Shown here piece after piece: positions 15,588 to 23,627 of a stretch of DNA of 34,336 nt; position 1 is the first letter of the stretch, and every line of letters begins with the position of its first letter. The notes under the pieces were generated by a model that was not told the DNA's origin, ran no database searches, and saw nothing but the letters and a program-made list of their open reading frames with translations. The DNA lies in NCBI GenBank assembly GCA_900470095.1, contig UBZM01000064.1, forward strand, positions 272 through 34,607, given 5' to 3'. The DNA is from Hyphomicrobiales bacterium (GTDB lineage Bacteria; Pseudomonadota; Alphaproteobacteria; Rhizobiales; Beijerinckiaceae). Both the position numbers and the translations under genes were made by a program.

Positions 15588-16826
15588 TCAGCCGCCCTCG
15601 CCGGGAATGAACATGGTGCCGTACTGGAGACAATCGCAGAGATCGCGATAGACCGCGGCCAATCGCTCACGTGATGGGCTCGCGCCGACTGCATCCTCGA
15701 TCCGGCGGGCTAGGCTGCCATGCTTCAGAATGGGTGCCCAAATTGGTATCCAGCGCGCTGGGTCAATGCCCGAGCTGTCATCCATATTCTCCAGAATGTG
15801 CCGCCAGAGATCGCCGGCGCGACAGGAGTGACCGGGATAGTCGAACAGCCTGAGATAGGCCCGGTCGTTGATCATGGCGTCCTCGGCGAATATCACGCAG
15901 CTGTCGAATATCCGGGCCAGCTCGTCAGTGGCAATATCGTCGCCGAGGCGCTCGGGATCGCCGTAGAGGCAATGGACTGCTCCAACGACAGCAGCCGCAA
16001 CTGCAAGATCGGCTTCGGGGCACTCCTGGGTGTCGATGACGCGAATTTCGATTGTGTTTCGGTCGAAGCGGGGGATGCAGCCCCTGGCATTGAGCCATGG
16101 GTGCCTGAGGATTCCGCCAGGATCTACAGATTCCATGACGGCATAGATCGGCTCGAGAATCGTATCTTCGTACGCGCGTTGACTGGAGACCGTGTCGGGA
16201 ATGATCAGGCCGTTGATCAGGGGATAGGCCTCCGCATTGGCTCCGTAGGCCCTCATGCGGAAATCGCGATGGGCCGTGCGTTGGCCGTCGGCAATCGGCG
16301 AGCTCGCAGCCAGCGCTGGAATGATCGGGAGGACGCGGCGGATCGCTTCGTGAAGCCGCGCAAATTCATCGTCGTCGGCGAAGGGCAGATTCAGATGGAG
16401 ACTCTGCAGGTTGGTCCACCCGTGCGATCTGGTTTCGAAGATGCGTTGATAGGTGCGGTAGATTCCATGGGGGTCGATTGGCCAGGCGCGCGCATCGCGC
16501 CGAGGATCCATCCACGGGTGCATAGCCGTCGGCATCAGGCATGCTTCGTGATTCAGCAGGGCCTTGTTCAAGGCGGCGACCTCACCTTGCAGGGGCTGGA
16601 CGAGGTCTTCCAATCTGGCCGCTGGAACGAGATTCTTCGCTTCCAGGACATGAAGCACGAACTCGTTGGACCAGCCGATCAAGCCTCGTTCCATGGCCAC
16701 GGCACCTGTGCCGGCGGCGTTCGCCAGGATGATGTCTGCAATGGAGCGGCATTCCAGATCGGCGGCTCCGACGATGGCGTATTCAATCTCGATTCCGAAC
16801 CCTTCGAACGCATTGAGCGGCCTCAT
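15588..16826 (-). CDS. carboxylate-amine ligase of the GCS2 (YbdK-like) family
   Basis: A 412-aa member of the glutamate-cysteine ligase type 2 superfamily. Hallmarks are FGIEIEY near the N-terminus (metal/glutamate site), LMPTAMHPWMDPRRD, TNLQSLHLNLPFADDDEFAR, SSPIADGQRTAHRDFRMRAYG and FDRNTIEIRVIDTQECPEAD. These enzymes make an ATP-dependent amide bond between a carboxylate and an amine; the acceptor here is unknown and it need not make glutathione. I chose the ATG at 16826, which has GGAGG upstream; the frame extends to an ATG at 16862 and a GTG at 16868. It stands alone, convergent with the SDR unit. Confidence 0.85.
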   Translation of the reverse strand: MRPLNAFEGFGIEIEYAIVGAADLECRSIADIILANAAGTGAVAMERGLIGWSNEFVLHVLEAKNLVPAARLEDLVQPLQGEVAALNKALLNHEACLMPTAMHPWMDPRRDARAWPIDPHGIYRTYQRIFETRSHGWTNLQSLHLNLPFADDDEFARLHEAIRRVLPIIPALAASSPIADGQRTAHRDFRMRAYGANAEAYPLINGLIIPDTVSSQRAYEDTILEPIYAVMESVDPGGILRHPWLNARGCIPRFDRNTIEIRVIDTQECPEADLAVAAAVVGAVHCLYGDPERLGDDIATDELARIFDSCVIFAEDAMINDRAYLRLFDYPGHSCRAGDLWRHILENMDDSSGIDPARWIPIWAPILKHGSLARRIEDAVGASPSRERLAAVYRDLCDCLQYGTMFIPGEGG

Positions 16827-16869
16827 ACCAGGGCCTCCGAAGAGCGGGGCATCATCTGACATGTGCACC

Positions 16870-17130
16870 GGGCCTGAACGGGATCGAGTGTGGCAGACAG
16901 CATGGGAGGGCTTTCATGGGAGCGACTCCCGGACACCCTAGGCTCGCAATCACCAGCAATTGCTTTCGCTGAAGCAGGAAAAGGAGCGCAGGACAGGACT
17001 AGGCAGTCATGCCGTTCCCGGGAAATCCAAGGTCGGGACGGGATTTCGGGGGCGGCGGCTGTCGCTCGTACGAAGGAACTGGCGACCGCCATCGCAATGA
17101 TGAGACGCAGGCTGCCCCTGGGGTCCTCGA
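16870..17130. other. gap without a recognisable gene
   Basis: Between the GCS2-type gene and the GST gene (starts at 16826 and 17225) there is about 400 bp. Open frames exist on both strands but none has a recognisable domain, a good ribosome site or convincing codon use. The left part should hold the promoter of the ligase gene; the right part holds repeated TGGAC/GTCCA half-sites, listed separately. Confidence 0.5.
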
Positions 17131-17131
17131 A

Positions 17132-17188
17132 GTCCATGTATGTGGACGTTTAGTCCAACATTGCCGGTCTACAGGCCAGGCGTCCACA
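17132..17188. promoter_or_regulatory. cluster of GTCCA/TGGAC half-sites upstream of the GST gene
   Basis: Four half-sites occur in 57 bp: GTCCA (17132-17136), TGGAC (17143-17147), GTCCA (17153-17157) and CGTCCACA (17181-17188). TGGAC-GTTTA-GTCCA is a perfect inverted repeat, and TGTGGACG (17141-17148) also pairs perfectly with CGTCCACA. This looks like a multi-site operator for a TetR-, MarR- or HxlR-like regulator that is not encoded beside it. Confidence 0.55.
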
Positions 17189-17224
17189 TCCGCATATCCA
17201 GCACATCGACGTTGGAGAAATGAC

Positions 17225-17953
17225 ATGAACCCGATATCTGAACCGATCCTCACCTCCGGCTTTCCGCTCGGCAGTTCTGCGGGGTTGGTGACCGCCTTCG
17301 AATGGCTCGGCCAGCCCTATCGCCTCACCAGGGTGGATATGCTGGGAGAGATGCGCACCGACGCCTATAAGCGCCTGAACGGCCGGGTGGAGACGCCCGT
17401 GCTGATCACCGGGGAAGGCCGCGTCCTCACCGAGACAATGGCGATCGCCCTGTGGCTGGAGGCGCGAGACCCCGAGCGCCGCATCAGCTTCGAACCCGGC
17501 ACGCCGGAGGCCGACCGGCTGCATCAATACGTCGCCTTCCTCAATACCGGCTTCACCGGTGCGTTCTTCCCGATGTGGGTGGCGCTGGAAGCGGAAGATG
17601 CCACGGAGGAGGACCGCGAAACGCTGCGCAAGTTCGGCCGCAGCTTTGTCGCCGAGCGCCATGAACAGCTCGAGGCGATGATCGGCGACAGCGACTATCT
17701 GCTTGGCGACAGGCCGACGCTCGCCGACGCCGTGTTTGCCGGCGTCGCGCGCTGGGTGGACTTCCACAAGGCCCTCGACCCACGCGACTATCCGCGCATC
17801 CTGGCACTGCGCAAGCGCATCGAGGCCGATCCCGCGTTCCGCTTCGCGGTAGCGATCGAGGACGGCAAGCAGGCCTCAGGCAGTGGCGCAATGAAGGGGC
17901 TCGTTCCACTCGCCGATGTCCTGCGCAAGGCAGACAGCGCGCTCGTGGCCTGA
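17225..17953 (+). CDS. glutathione S-transferase family protein
   Basis: A 242-aa GST-like protein. The N-terminal thioredoxin fold (about 8-85) has a possible active-site serine in GFPLGSSAGLV, the cis-proline region VETPVLIT and the glutathione-binding LTETMAIALWLE. The helical C-terminal domain contains DYLLGDRPTLADAVFAGVARW, with the N-capping box aspartate. The substrate is unknown. The frame is open to 17009, but the ATG at 17225 has GGAG upstream and starts the domain. It is a single gene behind the half-site cluster and is followed by a strong hairpin. Confidence 0.88.
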   Translation: MNPISEPILTSGFPLGSSAGLVTAFEWLGQPYRLTRVDMLGEMRTDAYKRLNGRVETPVLITGEGRVLTETMAIALWLEARDPERRISFEPGTPEADRLHQYVAFLNTGFTGAFFPMWVALEAEDATEEDRETLRKFGRSFVAERHEQLEAMIGDSDYLLGDRPTLADAVFAGVARWVDFHKALDPRDYPRILALRKRIEADPAFRFAVAIEDGKQASGSGAMKGLVPLADVLRKADSALVA

Positions 17954-17966
17954 GACGCATGAGAAC

Positions 17967-17999
17967 GGATTGCGCGCTATGGGTGGTGGCGCGCAATCC
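17967..17999 (+). terminator. hairpin after the GST gene
   Basis: Perfect 11-bp arms GGATTGCGCGC (17967-17977) and GCGCGCAATCC (17989-17999) with an 11-nt loop, 13 bp after the GST stop. No T-run follows. The small ORF on the other strand ends 10 bp away, so it may act in both directions. Confidence 0.6.
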
Positions 18000-18009
18000 C
18001 GCTCCTCGA

Positions 18010-18258
18010 TCAGGGCGTGCGGACGCTTTCGTTAAAGGCCCGGACTGCTGCAGCCGCGAGGTCGCCGACCGATCTGGAGGGATCGGACATCAAGCGAGCC
18101 ACGATCCCGCCAAGTCTCGCCTTTGCAGCTTCGGCCTCATCTCCGGCAAGATGTGGGTCGCCTCTTACGGTTTCCCATGCCCGGGCGTGGATGGCCTCTG
18201 CGACAAGCATCTCTTTTGAATTCAAGACGCCGGGAACATGGAAATCGAGAGGCAGCAT
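18010..18258 (-). CDS. small hypothetical protein (82 aa)
   Basis: I do not recognise this protein. It reads MLPLDFHVPGVLNSKEMLVA and continues with amphipathic helices (EAEAAKARLGGIVARLM, VGDLAAAAVRAFNES). Composition is normal for a soluble alphaproteobacterial protein, unlike the arginine- and serine-rich shadow frames nearby, so I think it is translated. The frame extends to 18321, but the extra residues are of low quality. The ribosome site is weak. It is convergent with the GST gene. Confidence 0.5.
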   Translation of the reverse strand: MLPLDFHVPGVLNSKEMLVAEAIHARAWETVRGDPHLAGDEAEAAKARLGGIVARLMSDPSRSVGDLAAAAVRAFNESVRTP

Positions 18259-18466
18259 AGAAAGGGTCTCGGTGGAACCCGCGCTAGATAGTCCTCGCAT
18301 TCCGAACGGCAAGGGACCCACCCTCCATCGCCAAGGCGGCGCGACTGGATTCCCGCTCTCCGCTGCAGCCGGGGTGGCGAGAATGCGAGAAGTTCGTCAA
18401 TCGCATGAAGCCCCGCACAAGGGCGAGCCTGACCGGCCCCCAATGTGCATGATGCGGACTAAGGCT

Positions 18467-18495
18467 TTGACAGCACCGGGTGCGACGGGCTCAAT
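18467..18495 (+). promoter_or_regulatory. possible housekeeping promoter for the DUF3616 gene
   Basis: A consensus -35 box TTGACA (18467-18472) is followed after 17 nt by a weak -10-like CTCAAT (18490-18495), 24 bp before the ATG at 18520. The -10 match is poor. Confidence 0.35.
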
Positions 18496-18519
18496 CCCGC
18501 GGCAACCGGAAACCGTGCC

Positions 18520-19560
18520 ATGCCTCGCCTTGCCTTGACGTCGACTGCTCTCGCCGCGGCGCTGCTGCTCGCGCTACCGGCGTCGTCCAAGACGCTGAAG
18601 CCCGTCCGCAATGTCGAAGCGACCGAGGATTTTGCCGGCAAGAAGCCGGACAAGGCAGCCAAGGATGTCAGCGGCCTCGCCTGCCTGCCTGCAAATGGCG
18701 AGGAGCGGCGCTGCCTCCTGGCGAATGACGAGAACCGATCGGCTCAGTTCGCTATCCTGACCAAGGGGCGCATCAAGCCTGCCGGCGTGGTCGAGCTGAT
18801 CGGGGACAGCCCCTCCCCCACCGCGCTCGGTGCGATCCCGGCGTCTCCCTGTCCGACGATAGGCGGTTATGGCGAATTCGACGGCGAGGCAGTCGCCTAT
18901 GCCGCGCCCCATTTCTACGTCGCCGGGTCGCATGGCTGCTCCCGCAACAGCAGCGAGTTTCGCCTCTCCTCCTTCCAGCTCGCGCGGGTCAAGGTCGATA
19001 CGGCCGGCAACCCCATCGGCCAGGTTGAACTGACCTACCGCCTGAGTGATCTGCTGCGTCGTGCCGGCGAGGTTGCGCCCTTTTTCGGCAAGCCCCTGAC
19101 GGATGGCAACGGCCTGAACATCGAGGGCATCGCGACCGCTCATGACAGGCTCTGGATCGGCCTGCGGGCGCCGTCGCTGAACGGCCGCGCCTTCCTGCTC
19201 GAAACAAATCCGGACGAGCTCTTTGCGCCCGGCAATGAACCCGCGCAGGGCACCCCGACTGTGATCGCCTTCCCGGCTGGCCCGAATCGCGGCGTGCGCG
19301 ACCTTGCCGCGCTGCGCGACGGACGCCTGCTGGTCCTGGTCGGCCCTGCGCAGGAACAGGACGTTCCCTATGGCCTGCTGCTGCTTGACCCTGCCGCGCC
19401 CCAGTCACCGAGGGATCTCGGCACACTTGCACCGCCCAGGGACGCCAAGGCGGAGGTTGTGACCATTCTTGAGGAAAGGCCTGGTCGCCTGCGCTTCCTG
19501 ATCGGTTATGACGGCGTCAAGAATGGCCGATTCCAAGAATACGAGCTGCAACTGCCATGA
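18520..19560 (+). CDS. exported DUF3616-domain protein
   Basis: A 346-aa protein with a Sec-type signal peptide (MPRLALTSTALAAALLLALPASS, cleavage near residue 23). The mature part matches the DUF3616 family, a propeller-like fold of unknown function: DVSGLACLPANGEERRCLLANDE, FDGEAVAYAAPHFYVAGSHG, LNIEGIATAHDRLWIGLRAP, NRGVRDLAALRDGRLLVLVGP and a final LRFLIGYDG. It probably acts in the periplasm. Its TGA overlaps the ATG of the Nudix gene by 4 bp, so the two are coupled even though they act in different compartments. Confidence 0.82.
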   Translation: MPRLALTSTALAAALLLALPASSKTLKPVRNVEATEDFAGKKPDKAAKDVSGLACLPANGEERRCLLANDENRSAQFAILTKGRIKPAGVVELIGDSPSPTALGAIPASPCPTIGGYGEFDGEAVAYAAPHFYVAGSHGCSRNSSEFRLSSFQLARVKVDTAGNPIGQVELTYRLSDLLRRAGEVAPFFGKPLTDGNGLNIEGIATAHDRLWIGLRAPSLNGRAFLLETNPDELFAPGNEPAQGTPTVIAFPAGPNRGVRDLAALRDGRLLVLVGPAQEQDVPYGLLLLDPAAPQSPRDLGTLAPPRDAKAEVVTILEERPGRLRFLIGYDGVKNGRFQEYELQLP

Positions 19561-20123
19561 CAATTTCCTTCCGGTCTCGCCTTGAGGGCGTAGTGACGCG
19601 CTATCGCGCCGAGGTCGCCTCGCGGCGTGAGCATCTGTCGCTGTTGCGCTGGCAGATTGCCGCAGGGCATGCGCTCGACGAGCGCGACACCTTTCCGGGC
19701 CATGTCACCACCAGTGCGATCGTCCTATCGCCTGATCACGCCCAGGTGCTGCTGATCGACCATGTCGTCATCGGTCGCTGGCTGCAGCCTGGCGGCCACT
19801 ACGAGGCGGCCGAAACATTCAACCTTTCCGCAGCGCGCGAGGCCATCGAGGAGACCGGCGTCAGCGGGCTTGCGTTGCATCCCTGGCATCGCGGCGACGA
19901 TCTGCCCTTCGTCATCGACAGCCATGACGTCCCCGGAAAGCCCTCGCGCGGTGAGCCAGACCATATCCACCACGATCTGCAATATCTCTTCATCGCCGAT
20001 CCCGTGGTGCCGCTCGTCGCGCAGCTCGAGGAAGTTCACGCCGCGGCCTGGAAGCCTGTCGCCGAACTCGCCGGCATTGCGCCGCTCGTCGCGGCGCGCC
20101 TCGCCTCGGCCGCGGCAAGCTAG
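19557..20123 (+). CDS. Nudix hydrolase
   Basis: A 188-aa Nudix hydrolase. The full Nudix box G-x5-E-x7-REUxEExGU runs from G80 to V102 (E86, R94, E95, E98, E99, G101), so the magnesium-binding residues are complete. Preceding strands are VTTSAIVLS and VLLIDH. Members hydrolyse nucleoside diphosphates linked to another group; the substrate is unknown. It overlaps the DUF3616 gene by 4 bp (ATGA). Confidence 0.92.
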   Translation: MTISFRSRLEGVVTRYRAEVASRREHLSLLRWQIAAGHALDERDTFPGHVTTSAIVLSPDHAQVLLIDHVVIGRWLQPGGHYEAAETFNLSAAREAIEETGVSGLALHPWHRGDDLPFVIDSHDVPGKPSRGEPDHIHHDLQYLFIADPVVPLVAQLEEVHAAAWKPVAELAGIAPLVAARLASAAAS

Positions 20124-20247
20124 CATTGTCGCGGCAGCGCAACATGTAACTTTATTGCATTCGAGGAAGCCGGCACGGTCTCGTCATTCCCCCCCCAATT
20201 TCGCGAAGATTCTCCCCGCAACGATCCCGGCGACCAATTAACGCTCT

Positions 20248-20262
20248 TGCAAATCATTTGCA
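20248..20262. promoter_or_regulatory. Fur/Mur-like 7-1-7 palindrome
   Basis: TGCAAAT-C-ATTTGCA is a perfect 7-1-7 inverted repeat, 40 bp upstream of the outer-membrane protein ATG. The 7-1-7 layout matches Fur-family boxes, and the TGCAAAT arms resemble alphaproteobacterial Fur/Mur sites. Metal control is inferred. Confidence 0.6.
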
Positions 20263-20302
20263 TCTGTTCGATCTTGGGCCATCGATATCCGGGGACTGAC
20301 CG

Positions 20303-21202
20303 ATGCTGCCGAAGATTGCCGCCGCTGCCCTTGCCCTGAGCACTCTTTCCGCCAACGCCTTCGCCGCCGACCTGCCTACCCGCAAGAGCGCGCCTGCCGC
20401 CCAGCCCACGCCCTCAGCCTGCACCGAAAGCGAAGGCATCCCGACCGACGCTTTCGGCTTCACAACCGGTTCGGACGTAGCGGATCTCGGCTCCTTCGGA
20501 CCGAGCCTGACCTATGGCGGCGCCTTCGGCGCGCGCAGTGGCCGGTCGAACGCCCACGGCGCGCAGCTCCAGGGCTCCTATGGGCTCTTCCCCTGCTTCG
20601 AGATCGGCCCCTATCTGCTCGGTGGCTACACCAATGCCTCGGCCGGGGGGATCAGTGCGAATTCAAGCAATAATGGTGCCGGCGTCGAGATGAAATACCG
20701 CCTGCTTGGCCGTGACTTGCACGGCATCGGCCTGACGGTGGTGCTCGATCCCAGCGTCAATCGAACCGATCCGGACGGCGCGGGCCGCTTCACCACTTTC
20801 AATACCGGCATCCGCCTCTTCGCCGACAAGACGCTCGTGCCGGGCAAGCTCTATGCCGCGCTCAATCTCTCCCAGGACATGACCTGGGCCGGCCCCGCCC
20901 CCTATGGGCGCTCCTCGGCCTTCACGGCCTCAGGATCAGTGGCCTGGCAGGTCGTCGACGGCCTCTATGTCAGCGGCGAGGTCCGCCATCTGCGGCGCTA
21001 CAACGATCTCGGCTTCGGCAACGAAGCGGGCTACGCCACATTCGCCGGCCCCGGCATCTACTGGCAGGCGACGAAACAGCTCGCACTCTCGGCCGCCTAC
21101 AACATCCAGGTCGCCGGCAAGGCCAAGGGTGAACCCCGTAATCTGGACCTCACCAATTTCAGCCAGCATCCCGTCAAGGTGAAAGCCGCTTACAGCTTCT
21201 GA
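20303..21202 (+). CDS. outer-membrane beta-barrel-like protein
   Basis: A 299-aa exported protein. The signal peptide MLPKIAAAALALSTLSANAFA is followed by mature ADLPTRKSAPA, a start typical of alphaproteobacterial outer-membrane proteins. The rest shows alternating strands with aromatic girdles (GPSLTYGGAFGARSG, GAQLQGSYGLFPCFEIGPYL, VEMKYRLLGRD, LYVSGEVRHLRRYND) and ends KVKAAYSF with a terminal phenylalanine, the usual barrel-insertion signal. GGGGA precedes the ATG. The Fur/Mur-like palindrome at 20248-20262 suggests metal control. The cargo or role is unknown. Confidence 0.75.
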   Translation: MLPKIAAAALALSTLSANAFAADLPTRKSAPAAQPTPSACTESEGIPTDAFGFTTGSDVADLGSFGPSLTYGGAFGARSGRSNAHGAQLQGSYGLFPCFEIGPYLLGGYTNASAGGISANSSNNGAGVEMKYRLLGRDLHGIGLTVVLDPSVNRTDPDGAGRFTTFNTGIRLFADKTLVPGKLYAALNLSQDMTWAGPAPYGRSSAFTASGSVAWQVVDGLYVSGEVRHLRRYNDLGFGNEAGYATFAGPGIYWQATKQLALSAAYNIQVAGKAKGEPRNLDLTNFSQHPVKVKAAYSF

Positions 21203-21216
21203 TCAGCCCACATTGA

Positions 21217-22731
21217 TCAGCGCAGCAGCGAGCAGCCGGCCATCTCGTCCGGCTGCTTCAGTCCCATCAATACCAGCAGTGTCGGTGCCACATCGGCGAG
21301 CCTGCCATCGGCCAGCGCCTTCGCCTCACTGCCGATCAGCATGACGGGCACCGGAAATGTCGTATGGGCAGTATGCGGCTTGCCGGTCACCGGATCGACC
21401 ATCAGCTCGCTGTTGCCGTGGTCGGCCGTGACCAGCAGGGCGCCTCCCACCTGCTCGATCGCCTTGGCGATCCGCCCCAGGCCCGCATCGACGGTTTCGA
21501 CCGCCTTGATCGCCGCCGAAAGCACGCCGGTATGTCCGACCATGTCGGGATTGGCGAAGTTCAGCACGACGAGATCGTATCGCCCCGAATTGATCGCCGC
21601 GACAGCGCGGTCCGTCAGCTCCGGCGCCGACATTTCGGGCTGCAGATCATAGGTCGCGACCTTGGGAGACGGCACCATCACCCGGTCCTCTCCGGGATAG
21701 AGGCGCTCCTCGCCACCATTGAAGAAATAGGTCACGTGCGGATATTTCTCGGTCTCCGCCATGCGGACCTGCATCTGCCCTGCCTTGGCGACCGTCTCTC
21801 CGAGACCGTTCGAGAGCGTCTGCGGCGGAAACAGCGCCGGCATGACCTTGTCCAGCTCGGCGCTGTAGGAGGTCATGCTGACCGCCTTGGAAAGCTTCGG
21901 CACGCGCGCCCGGACAAAGCCCGTGAAATCCGGGTCGAGCACCGCGGCCAGAATCTCGCGAATCCGGTCCGAGCGAAAATTGAAGCTGAGCAATCCGTCG
22001 CCGTCCCGCATGCCGGCATACCCGCCGATCACGGTCGGAACGATGAACTCGTCATTGACGCCCTGCGCATAGGCGCCGGCGACCGCCTCGCCGGCCGTCG
22101 CGAAGGCTTTGCCTTCGCCCAGCACCATGGCGCGCCAGGCCTGCTCGACGCGCTCCCAGCGATTGTCGCGATCCATCGCGAAATAGCGACCCGACAGGCT
22201 TCCGATCACCGCTCCCCTCGGCAAGGCTCCGGCGAAATCGCGCACATATTCTGCAGCCGATTGCGGCGGGGTGTCTCGTCCATCCGTGAAGACATGGACG
22301 CAGACCGGAATACCCTGCCCGGTCAGAATCCGGGCGAGCGCCACCGCGTGATCCTGATGGGCGTGCACGCCGCCGGGCGAGACGAGACCAAGCAGGTGGC
22401 AGGTGCCCCCTGTATCCCTGAGTTTCGCGACAAGCCCGGTCGCGTCCAGCGCCTGCGCAATCGACTTGTCCTGGATCGCCTGGTTGATCCGCGGCAGGTC
22501 CTGCATGACGACGCGCCCGGCTCCGAGATTGAGATGGCCGACCTCGGAGTTCCCCATCTGGCCTTCCGGCAAGCCGACATCGAGCCCCGAAGTCTTCAGG
22601 AAAGCGCGCGGCGAGCTGGTCCAATAGCGATCGAAATTCGGCGTGTTCGCCAGCTTCACCGCATTGTTGGTTTCATCCTCGCGCCAGCCCCAGCCATCGA
22701 GGACCATCAGCATCACGGGGCGGTTCGACAT
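21217..22731 (-). CDS. gpmI: 2,3-bisphosphoglycerate-independent phosphoglycerate mutase
   Basis: A 504-aa cofactor-independent mutase that interconverts 3- and 2-phosphoglycerate in glycolysis and gluconeogenesis. The alkaline-phosphatase-like domain starts with VMLMVLDGWGWREDETNNAV (metal D12) and the phosphoserine S62 lies in GQMGNSEVGHLNLGAG. Further landmarks are HVFTDGRDTPPQSA and the C-terminal VTADHGNSELM and GKPHTAHTTFPVP metal sites. The frame extends to 22815, but family members begin at the ATG at 22731. It is divergent from the haloacid dehalogenase gene and convergent with the outer-membrane protein gene. Confidence 0.96.
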   Translation of the reverse strand: MSNRPVMLMVLDGWGWREDETNNAVKLANTPNFDRYWTSSPRAFLKTSGLDVGLPEGQMGNSEVGHLNLGAGRVVMQDLPRINQAIQDKSIAQALDATGLVAKLRDTGGTCHLLGLVSPGGVHAHQDHAVALARILTGQGIPVCVHVFTDGRDTPPQSAAEYVRDFAGALPRGAVIGSLSGRYFAMDRDNRWERVEQAWRAMVLGEGKAFATAGEAVAGAYAQGVNDEFIVPTVIGGYAGMRDGDGLLSFNFRSDRIREILAAVLDPDFTGFVRARVPKLSKAVSMTSYSAELDKVMPALFPPQTLSNGLGETVAKAGQMQVRMAETEKYPHVTYFFNGGEERLYPGEDRVMVPSPKVATYDLQPEMSAPELTDRAVAAINSGRYDLVVLNFANPDMVGHTGVLSAAIKAVETVDAGLGRIAKAIEQVGGALLVTADHGNSELMVDPVTGKPHTAHTTFPVPVMLIGSEAKALADGRLADVAPTLLVLMGLKQPDEMAGCSLLR

Positions 22732-22847
22732 GCGGCAACCTGTGGGCATCAATGAAAAACTGCTTGTGCGGATATCACGCACCGCGCCAGCAACGCGAGT
22801 GCTAAGAAGAAGCACCGATCTCCGATGTCACGACAGGGGAACCGCCC

Positions 22848-23591
22848 ATGGCGCTCAAGGCCCTCGTTTTCGACGCCTATGGCACCTTGTTCGACGTCCA
22901 ATCGGTTGCCGGCGTCACCGACGAGGCGTTTCCTGGCCATGGCGAAACGATCACCCAGATCTGGCGGCTGAAGCAGCTCGAATACACCTGGCTCAGGGCG
23001 CTGATGGGCCGTTACGAGGATTTCTGGACGGTCACACGCGACTCGCTCGACTTCACGTTGGCGACCCTCGGGCTGGCGGCGACGCCCGATCTGATCGCCA
23101 GAATTGCGGCAGCCTATGACGCACTTGAGCTCTACCCGGAGGCAAGGCAAGCACTCGAGGAGCTCGCGGGCTTCCGCCTCGCCATTTTCTCGAACGGCAG
23201 CCCGGCCATGTTGAAACGCCTCGTCGCTCAGGCCGGCATCGACGAGTTGCTGGAAACCGTGATCAGCGTCGACGAGATCGGCGTCTACAAGCCGGATCCC
23301 CGTGGCTATGAGCTGGTGGAAAGGCGCCTGGGCCTTGCCCGCGAAGAGATCCTCTTCGTTTCCTCCAACGGCTTCGATATCGCCGGCGCCAAAGCCTATG
23401 GCTTCACCGTCGCGCGCATCGAACGCATTCCCGCAACAGCCCTCCGCGCCGAGCTGGCAAACACCAGCGGTATCGGCCCCACTGCTCTGTTCAAGGCCCT
23501 GCGCATGCAGCCGGAACGGCTCGGGGCGAGCGCCGACCTCACTATCGCCAGACTGACGGATCTTGCAGCTTACGCAACGAAGCAGCGGTAA
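22848..23591 (+). CDS. haloacid dehalogenase type II (HAD family)
   Basis: A 247-aa HAD hydrolase of the L-2-haloacid dehalogenase type. The nucleophile D9 lies in FDAYGTLFDV; motif II is FSNGSPAML, motif III VYKPDPRGYEL, and the last segment FVSSNGFDIAGAKAYGF supplies the conserved S-x-x-x-D. These residues distinguish type II dehalogenases from HAD phosphatases. The reaction would turn (S)-2-haloacids into (R)-2-hydroxyacids; the natural substrate is not known. It is followed 36 bp downstream by a GST gene, possibly in one transcript. Confidence 0.92.
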   Translation: MALKALVFDAYGTLFDVQSVAGVTDEAFPGHGETITQIWRLKQLEYTWLRALMGRYEDFWTVTRDSLDFTLATLGLAATPDLIARIAAAYDALELYPEARQALEELAGFRLAIFSNGSPAMLKRLVAQAGIDELLETVISVDEIGVYKPDPRGYELVERRLGLAREEILFVSSNGFDIAGAKAYGFTVARIERIPATALRAELANTSGIGPTALFKALRMQPERLGASADLTIARLTDLAAYATKQR

Positions 23592-23627
23592 GACCCGCTT
23601 GCCCCCCTGCGCCAGGAGACCCAATCG

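Noticed and set aside
15720..16859. 379-codon plus-strand open frame opposite the GCS2-type gene
   Set aside because: Antisense to a protein with several conserved family motifs; no domain in the translation.
16823..17137. Possible small minus-strand gene upstream of the GCS2-type ligase
   Set aside because: The start looks faintly like a signal sequence, but the rest is cysteine/serine/arginine-rich, has no domain and overlaps the ligase start.
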